A stretch of DNA of 64,000 bases, from positions 2,889,501-2,953,500 of the forward strand of contig NZ_CP045649.1 in assembly GCF_009557055.1 (NCBI RefSeq), given 5' to 3'. How positions within the stretch are numbered: position 1 is the first letter of the stretch; every line of letters starts with the position of its first letter. Below, in pieces: positions 59,266 through 64,000 of this stretch. The notes below the pieces were generated by a model. That model was not told the DNA's origin. It saw only the letters and a program-made list of their open reading frames with translations, and did no database searches. A program made the translations under genes and the position numbers. This DNA comes from Nocardioides sp. dk884. GTDB taxonomy: Bacteria; Actinomycetota; Actinomycetes; Propionibacteriales; Nocardioidaceae.

Positions 59266-60606
59266 GTGCAGCAGATCCTCGACGCCATCCAGGCCGACGA
59301 CGCCACCCCTCAGGACTTCGCCTCCCTGGCCCTCCCCGAGTCCTACCGCGCCGTGACGGTGCACCAGGACGAGGTGGACATGTTCGAGGGGTTGTCCAGC
59401 AGGGAGAAGGATCCCCGCAAGTCCCTGCACGTCGACGAGGTGCCGCTGCCCGAGCTCGGCCCGGGTGAGGCGTTCGTGGCGGTGATGGCCTCCGCGATCA
59501 ACTACAACACCGTGTGGACCTCGATCTTCGAGCCGGTCTCGACCTTCGGGTTCCTCGAGCGCTACGGACGCACCTCGCCCCTCGGCAAGCGCCACGACCT
59601 GCCCTACCACATCGTGGGCTCCGACCTCTCCGGCGTCGTGCTGAAGACCGGCCCCGGCGTCACCAAGTGGAAGCCGGGCGACCGGGTCGTGGCGCACTGC
59701 CTCTCCGCCGAGCTCGAGGGCCCCGACGGGCACAACGACACGATGCTCGACCCCGAGCAGCGGATCTGGGGCTTCGAGACCAACTTCGGCGGCCTCGCCG
59801 AGGTCGCGATGGTCAAGGCCAACCAGCTGATGCCGAAGCCCGAGCACCTCACCTGGGAGGAGGCCGCCTCGCCGGGCCTGGTCAACTGCACGGCGTACCG
59901 CCAGCTGGTGAGCAAGAACGGCGGCGACATGAAGCAGGGCGACAACGTCTTGATCTGGGGTGCCTCCGGCGGCCTGGGCGGCTTCGCGACGCAGTACGCC
60001 CTCAACGGCGGTGCCACCCCGATCTGCGTGGTCTCCAGCGAGGAGAAGGCGGCGATCGCGCGCTCGATGGGCGCGGAGCTGATCATCAACCGCTCCGAGG
60101 AGGACTACCGCTTCTGGAACGACGAGGGCACCCAGCAGGACCCGCGTGAGTGGAAGCGGTTCGGCGCGAAGATCCGCGAGCTGACCGGCGGTGAGGACAT
60201 CGACATCGTCTTCGAGCACCCCGGGCGCGAGACGTTCGGCGCGAGCGTGTTCGTCACCCGCAAGGGCGGCACCATCACCACCTGCGCCTCGACGTCGGGC
60301 TACATGCACGAATACGACAACCGCTACCTGTGGATGAACCTCAAGAAGATCATCTCCAGCCACTTCGCGAACTACCGCGAGTCGTGGGAGGCCAACCGCC
60401 TGGTCGCGAAGGGGGCCATCCACCCGACGCTGTCGCGCACCTACCAGCTCGAGGAGACCGGGCAGGCGGCGCTCGACGTGCACCACAACCTGCACCAGGG
60501 CAAGGTCGGCGTGCTGTGCCTGGCTCCCCAGGAGGGCCTCGGCGTGCGCAACCACGAGCTCCGCGCCCGGCACGAGACCGCGATCAACCGGTTCCGCGGG
60601 GTCTGA
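59266..60606 (+). CDS. ccrA: crotonyl-CoA carboxylase/reductase
   Basis: 446 residues, the usual length. Zinc-free MDR fold: SAINYNTVWTSIFEPVSTF, HIVGSDLSGVVLKTG, FETNFGGLAEVAMVK, cofactor loop IWGASGGLGGFATQYA, and EHPGRETFGASVFVTRKGGTIT with the CO2-site residues. Reductively carboxylates crotonyl-CoA to ethylmalonyl-CoA. GTG 59266 with AGGAG six bases upstream. With epimerase, MeaB and thiolase it points to the ethylmalonyl-CoA pathway or to extender-unit supply. Confidence 0.95.
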   Translation: MQQILDAIQADDATPQDFASLALPESYRAVTVHQDEVDMFEGLSSREKDPRKSLHVDEVPLPELGPGEAFVAVMASAINYNTVWTSIFEPVSTFGFLERYGRTSPLGKRHDLPYHIVGSDLSGVVLKTGPGVTKWKPGDRVVAHCLSAELEGPDGHNDTMLDPEQRIWGFETNFGGLAEVAMVKANQLMPKPEHLTWEEAASPGLVNCTAYRQLVSKNGGDMKQGDNVLIWGASGGLGGFATQYALNGGATPICVVSSEEKAAIARSMGAELIINRSEEDYRFWNDEGTQQDPREWKRFGAKIRELTGGEDIDIVFEHPGRETFGASVFVTRKGGTITTCASTSGYMHEYDNRYLWMNLKKIISSHFANYRESWEANRLVAKGAIHPTLSRTYQLEETGQAALDVHHNLHQGKVGVLCLAPQEGLGVRNHELRARHETAINRFRGV

Positions 60607-60631
60607 CCCGGGTCTGACACGGGTCTGACAC
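60599..60631 (+). repeat. three 11-base tandem repeats over the ccr stop
   Basis: GGGTCTGACCC, GGGTCTGACAC, GGGTCTGACAC at 60599, 60610 and 60621. The first contains the stop codon, so the repeat supplies alternative stops. Confidence 0.75.
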
Positions 60632-60682
60632 GGGGCTCCCCCGGGCGTGTCCGGCTCCGGCCGGCAGCGCCCGGGCGGAGCA

Positions 60683-60742
60683 GCGGTGAAGAACCCGTCC
60701 ACCCCTCGAATCGTCGGGTGTGGCGGGTGGGTTCTTCACCGC
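60683..60742 (+). terminator. large hairpin after ccr
   Basis: Perfect 14-base outer arms GCGGTGAAGAACCC (60683-60696) and GGGTTCTTCACCGC (60729-60742), further partial pairing inside; 76 bases past the ccr stop. Confidence 0.6.
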
Positions 60743-60834
60743 CCATCGGGGAGGATGGGGACCAGCGGGGGCGCCGGCTCGCACCGGTCGCACCGTCATA
60801 GCGATCCACCCGATCTCAGTGGAAGAGGAACTCG

Positions 60835-62052
60835 ATGAGCGACCAGGGTCTGTCCATCTTCGACGACGAGCCGGAGCGCGGCGCCTCGCCGGACGCCGAC
60901 AAGACACAGGTCATCCCCGTCGTCGCGAACGGCCCCTCGAGCTCGGCCCGCCCGACCGGACGTCCCGCCGCCCGCCAGGGCAGCCCGACCCCCGGAGCCG
61001 CGGGCACGCCGCCGCAGGCGGCCCCCCGCACTCCCGCGCCGGCGCCGCGCGCTGCCGCGCCGGTCGAGCGCTTCCCGGTGGTGCGCCGCAACGGCTACGA
61101 GCCCACCGCCGTCGATGCCCGCATCGCCCAGCTCGCCGGCGAGCGCGCCGGGCTCGCCTCCGGCCTCGCCGAGGCCGAGCAGCGCGCCGCCGCCCTGCAC
61201 GCCGAGCTGGAGCGGGCCCGCGAGCAGCTCGCCGAGGCCGAGAACCCGTCGTACGCCGGCCTGGGCGGGCGCGCGAGCGCCATGCTGCGCCTGGCCGAGG
61301 AGGAGGCCGGCGAGATCCGCGAGACCGCGCTGCGCGAGGCCGCCGAGATCCGCGAGCAGGCCGTTCGCGACGCGAAGGCCACGCGCGCCGACGCCGCACG
61401 CGAGGCCGAGGACATGCGCGTGGTGCAGCTCCAGGAGCTCGACGAGCAGCGGGCGCGTGCCATCGCCGACGCCGAGCAGGAGCGCGCCCTGGCCCGCAGC
61501 GAGGCCGAGGACCTGCGCGCGTCGGCCCGACGCGAGGCCGAGCAGCTGCGCCTCGCCTCCCAGCAGGAGGCCACCGAGCTGCGTACCTCCGCCCAGCGCG
61601 AGGTCGAGCAGGCGCGCGCCGCAGCCGACCGCGAGGTGCAGGAGGCCCGCCGGATGCTCGCGGTCGAGAAGGAGCGCCTGGCCCGCGAGGCCACCGACTT
61701 CCACAAGAGCGCGACCGCCGAGACCCGCAAGCTGGTCGAGGAGGCCGAGGCCCGCGCCCAGGCCGCCGAGGAGCGCGCCCGCCAGGCCAACGCCCAGGCC
61801 GCCGAGCAGCGCACCCACGCCCAGGCGGAGGCCGAGGCGCTGCTGGTCCGCGCCCGCCGCGAGGCCGAGCAGATCGTGACCTCCGCGCGCAGCCAGGCCG
61901 ACTCGATCAGCTCGACCGGTCAGGCCGAGGCCGAGCGGGAGCTCGCCGCGACCCGTGCGGAGCTGGACCGCCTGCGCCGGCGCCGCGACGCCATCACCGC
62001 CCAGCTCGCCTCCCTGCGCGACGTGGTCGCCGGCTTCGGCGACGACGACTGA
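60835..62052 (+). CDS. Scy/FilP-like coiled-coil cell-polarity protein
   Basis: 405 residues. Acidic head, Pro/Ala-rich linker (about 35-78), short conserved RFPVVRRNGYEPTAVDARIAQL (DivIVA/FilP-type entry), then a long Ala/Glu/Arg coiled coil (about 95-395) with REAEDL/REAEQL repeats. In Streptomyces coelicolor Scy and FilP, polarity scaffold proteins, are encoded next to the epimerase, thiolase and MeaB genes as here. Cytoskeletal role is inferred. ATG with GAGGAA upstream; followed nine bases after its stop by repeat locus E. Confidence 0.8.
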   Translation: MSDQGLSIFDDEPERGASPDADKTQVIPVVANGPSSSARPTGRPAARQGSPTPGAAGTPPQAAPRTPAPAPRAAAPVERFPVVRRNGYEPTAVDARIAQLAGERAGLASGLAEAEQRAAALHAELERAREQLAEAENPSYAGLGGRASAMLRLAEEEAGEIRETALREAAEIREQAVRDAKATRADAAREAEDMRVVQLQELDEQRARAIADAEQERALARSEAEDLRASARREAEQLRLASQQEATELRTSAQREVEQARAAADREVQEARRMLAVEKERLAREATDFHKSATAETRKLVEEAEARAQAAEERARQANAQAAEQRTHAQAEAEALLVRARREAEQIVTSARSQADSISSTGQAEAERELAATRAELDRLRRRRDAITAQLASLRDVVAGFGDDD

Positions 62053-62061
62053 CCCCTCGCC

Positions 62062-62099
62062 GAGTCGCCGCCATTGGTTGCCCGAGTCGGCGCCAATGG
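62062..62099 (+). repeat. 22-base-period repeat, locus E (2 units)
   Basis: GAGTCGCCGCCATTGG (62062), spacer TTGCCC, GAGTCGGCGCCAATGG (62084). Starts 9 bases after the coiled-coil gene stop, after the same CCCCTCGCC as locus B. Confidence 0.88.
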
Positions 62100-62112
62100 C
62101 GGCGGGGCGGGC

Positions 62113-63087
62113 TCAGATCGTGGGCTCGACCCGGACGACCGTGCGCTCGCCGGCCTTGACGCCGACGACGCCGACGAGCACCAGCAGGCCACCGGCGAGC
62201 TGGATCCAGCCGGGGAGCTCGTGCAGCAGCAGCCAGGCGAAGCCGACCGCGGCGACGACCTCGAGCAGCGCGACGAACGACGCCAGCCGGGAGCCGAGGC
62301 GCCGGCCGGCGGCGATGCCGGTGGTGTAGGCGATCGCCGCGGTCACCACGCCCAGGGCGAGCAGCGGCACCCACCAGGAGACCTCGCCGACGGCGTACTG
62401 CGCGGGCGCGGTCCCCGCCGTCATCGGCAGTACGCCGAGCAACCCGAGGGCGCCCAGCACGAGGGTGCCGACGACCAGCCCGCCGGCGGCGAGCGCCATC
62501 GGCGGCAGCCCGAAGCTCTCGTCGGCGGAGATCACGAAGTACGACGCGGCCCCGACCATCGCGCCGAGCGCCCACAGCACGCCCACCACGCTCAGCTGCG
62601 CACCGGAGAACAGGTCCAGCACCAGCGCCAGGCCGGCCACGGAGACCGCGGCGCCGACCAGCGTCACCGGGCCGGGGCGGTGTCCGTGGCGCAGCCACAT
62701 CCAGCAGACGACCGCGGCGGGGGCGGTGTACTCGATCAGCAGCGCCGGCGCGACCTGCATGTGCTGCACGGCGGAGAAGTAGCAGAACTGCGCCCCGGCG
62801 ACGGCGAGCAGCCCGTAGAGCGCGATGACCCCGGCGTTGTCACGCAGCAGCCCCCAGCGACCGCGCAGCGCGACGAGCCCGAACGGCAGCACCAGCAGCG
62901 CGGCGATGCCGACCCGCACGAGGACGACGGCGCCGGGACTCCACCCGGTGTCGAGCAGCCCGCGCGCGAGCGAGCCGGACATGCCGAAGCTGAGCGCGGA
63001 GACGAGCGCGAAGCCCAGCCCGCTCGCCAGCCGCTGTCCCGCGGCGACGGGGACCGGCGCGGCGCCGTCATGGGTCATTGAGGCCAT
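62113..63087 (-). CDS. EamA/DMT family transporter
   Basis: 324 residues, ten helices in two EamA repeats (GLGFALVSALSFGMSGSLARGLLDTGWSPGAVVL; VGVLWALGAMVGAASYFVIS). Exporter of unknown metabolite, distant from the transporter at 50422. ATG 63087, with TAGCGT eight bases upstream. Confidence 0.9.
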   Translation of the reverse strand: MASMTHDGAAPVPVAAGQRLASGLGFALVSALSFGMSGSLARGLLDTGWSPGAVVLVRVGIAALLVLPFGLVALRGRWGLLRDNAGVIALYGLLAVAGAQFCYFSAVQHMQVAPALLIEYTAPAAVVCWMWLRHGHRPGPVTLVGAAVSVAGLALVLDLFSGAQLSVVGVLWALGAMVGAASYFVISADESFGLPPMALAAGGLVVGTLVLGALGLLGVLPMTAGTAPAQYAVGEVSWWVPLLALGVVTAAIAYTTGIAAGRRLGSRLASFVALLEVVAAVGFAWLLLHELPGWIQLAGGLLVLVGVVGVKAGERTVVRVEPTI

Positions 63088-63113
63088 GGTCCCTGACGCT
63101 AGGCGGTGGCCGG

Positions 63114-63119
63114 TAACCT
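63114..63119 (+). promoter_or_regulatory. -10 box of the CGNR gene (leaderless)
   Basis: TAACCT followed by GTCAAC and the GTG. Confidence 0.45.
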
Positions 63120-63125
63120 GTCAAC

Positions 63126-63671
63126 GTGACCTTCGCTCATGACACGGCCGTGTCCCTGCAGGCCGCGGTCGCCCTGGCCAACTCGGCACTGTCCCCGGAC
63201 ACGATGACCACGATCGCCGACCTCGACGAGTTCTACGACGAGTGGGAGTACACCGGCAGGCGCGAGGGCAGCCGCGCCGAGCTCGACGAGGTGCGCGCCC
63301 TGCGCCCGCGCCTGCGCGAGCTGCTGCTCGCCGAGCGCGACGGGGCCGTCGACCTGGTCAACGCGATGCTCCGCGAGGGCCACGCGCTCCCCCAGCTGGT
63401 GCGCCACGACTCCTGGGACTGGCACCTCCACGCGGTGGACCCCGACGCGCCCCTGGTGACCCGGATCTGCGTCGAGACCGCGATGGCGATGACCGACGTG
63501 ATCCGCGCCGACGAGCTGAGCCGCCTCGGCATCTGCGCCGACGAGGACTGCGAGGGCATCGTCTTGGACCTCTCGCGCAACCGCTCCAAGCGCTTCTGCT
63601 CGGTGGCATGCGGCAACCGCAACGCCGTGGCCGCCTACCGCGCGCGCCAGTCCTCGGTCGCGGCCGGCTGA
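63126..63671 (+). CDS. CGNR zinc-finger protein (ABATE-type N terminus)
   Basis: 181 residues. N-terminal helical ABATE-like region (AVALANSAL...WEYTGRREGSRAELDEVRALRPRLRELL) and C-terminal zinc finger GICADEDCEGIVLDLSRN followed by SKRFCSVACGNRNAVAAYR with four cysteines. Probable transcriptional regulator, often beside transporters; divergent from the EamA gene 38 bases away, a likely target. Confidence 0.9.
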   Translation: MTFAHDTAVSLQAAVALANSALSPDTMTTIADLDEFYDEWEYTGRREGSRAELDEVRALRPRLRELLLAERDGAVDLVNAMLREGHALPQLVRHDSWDWHLHAVDPDAPLVTRICVETAMAMTDVIRADELSRLGICADEDCEGIVLDLSRNRSKRFCSVACGNRNAVAAYRARQSSVAAG

Positions 63672-63681
63672 GCGCGGCCGC

Positions 63682-64000
63682 TCAGCACCAGCGACGCACC
63701 CCGCGCGGCGACACCGCACGGTCGCGCAGCACGACCGCCCACGCCCGCGCCCGGTGCCGGCAGGTCCGGCGGAAGTCCCGGGCGCGGTACTCCACCGCCA
63801 GCACCCGGCGACCGTACGACGCCGCGTAGCGCCCGCACTCGGCGTACCGGCCACACTCCTCGGCCACCGCGAAGTCGAAGCCGATCCGCGAGCCGCGCAG
63901 CCCGGGCAGGTTCTTCTGCCCCACGGCCAGCCCGGCCGCGTGCGCGTCACGGAGGAGCAGCCGCGCGTAGGCCACCGCCTGGCCGCGGGTCAGCAGCCCG
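63682..64000 (-). CDS. endo-alpha-1,4-polygalactosaminidase-like (GH114) protein, 3' part
   Basis: The C-terminal 105 residues are visible; the gene continues past the window. HAAGLAVGQKN, IGFDFAVAEECGRYAECGRYAA and VLAVEYRARDF...C match the C-terminal half of the GH114/TM1410 barrel (conserved NExC-type segment and VEY). Possibly secreted glycosidase of galactosamine polymers. The visible frame extends to the edge without a stop. Confidence 0.75.
   Translation of the reverse strand, partial: GLLTRGQAVAYARLLLRDAHAAGLAVGQKNLPGLRGSRIGFDFAVAEECGRYAECGRYAASYGRRVLAVEYRARDFRRTCRHRARAWAVVLRDRAVSPRGVRRWC

Overview
This is a chromosomal segment of a high-GC actinobacterium. The best guess is Nocardioides or a close relative (Nocardioidaceae), judged from gene content, codon bias, GTG/TTG starts and gene order; no rRNA is present to confirm it. 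There is no plasmid, phage, IS or CRISPR signature. Coding density is high and no gene-free stretch exceeds about 300 bases.

Layout. (1) 1-2300: SOS mutasome cassette imuA-like/imuB/(dnaE2, cut by the edge) on the minus strand, under a perfect LexA box. (2) 2.4-10 kb: long-chain acyl-CoA synthetase, MOSC protein, two APH-fold kinases, lepA, sterol-desaturase-like enzyme. (3) 10-16.5 kb: rpsT facing holA-comEC-comEA-degV. (4) 16.5-19.2 kb: leuS behind a leucine attenuator with a short Leu-rich leader peptide. (5) 19.3-25.9 kb: AraC regulator divergent from a Baeyer-Villiger-type monooxygenase and an acetoacetate-decarboxylase-like enzyme, then a Dps protein with a possible IdeR box, a second acyl-CoA synthetase and two small membrane proteins. 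(6) 26-29.3 kb: tRNA-Ala(GGC), histidine phosphatase, rsfS, nadD, a 51-residue membrane protein, proA. Blocks 3 and 6 plus lepA follow the order known from mycobacteria (proA, nadD, rsfS, phosphatase, degV, comEA, comEC, holA, rpsT, lepA); block 5 and leuS sit between them. (7) 29.3-35 kb: phosphotransferase, etfBA, a secreted Lys-rich protein, enoyl-CoA hydratase. (8) 35-49.2 kb: alpha-glucan metabolism: glgX, a frameshifted ECF sigma gene with its downstream membrane partner, glgP, and divergently the tightly overlapping glgE-treS-mak-glgB operon (trehalose to maltose-1-phosphate to branched alpha-glucan). (9) 49.3-56.3 kb: GNAT-Nudix fusion, EamA transporter and divergent LysR, two tandem secreted paralogues, YwqG-like, EI24-like and YbbN-like proteins. 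(10) 56.3-62 kb: meaB, acetyl-CoA acetyltransferase, methylmalonyl-CoA epimerase, crotonyl-CoA carboxylase/reductase (an ethylmalonyl/methylmalonyl-CoA set) next to a Scy/FilP-like coiled-coil protein. (11) 62-64 kb: second EamA transporter, CGNR zinc-finger protein, and the 3' part of a GH114-like protein.

The most unusual signal is a family of short repeats with an exact 22-base period (16-base unit plus 6-base spacer), found at five intergenic loci and 14 units, three of them starting exactly 9 bases after a stop codon. Other notable signals are the leuS attenuator, a palindrome shared by the promoters of the first acyl-CoA synthetase and ccr, a pair of large palindromes near tRNA-Ala, a 58-base hairpin after the lysR gene, and about fourteen start codons lying 6-7 bases after a TANNNT-like -10 box, which suggests leaderless mRNAs.
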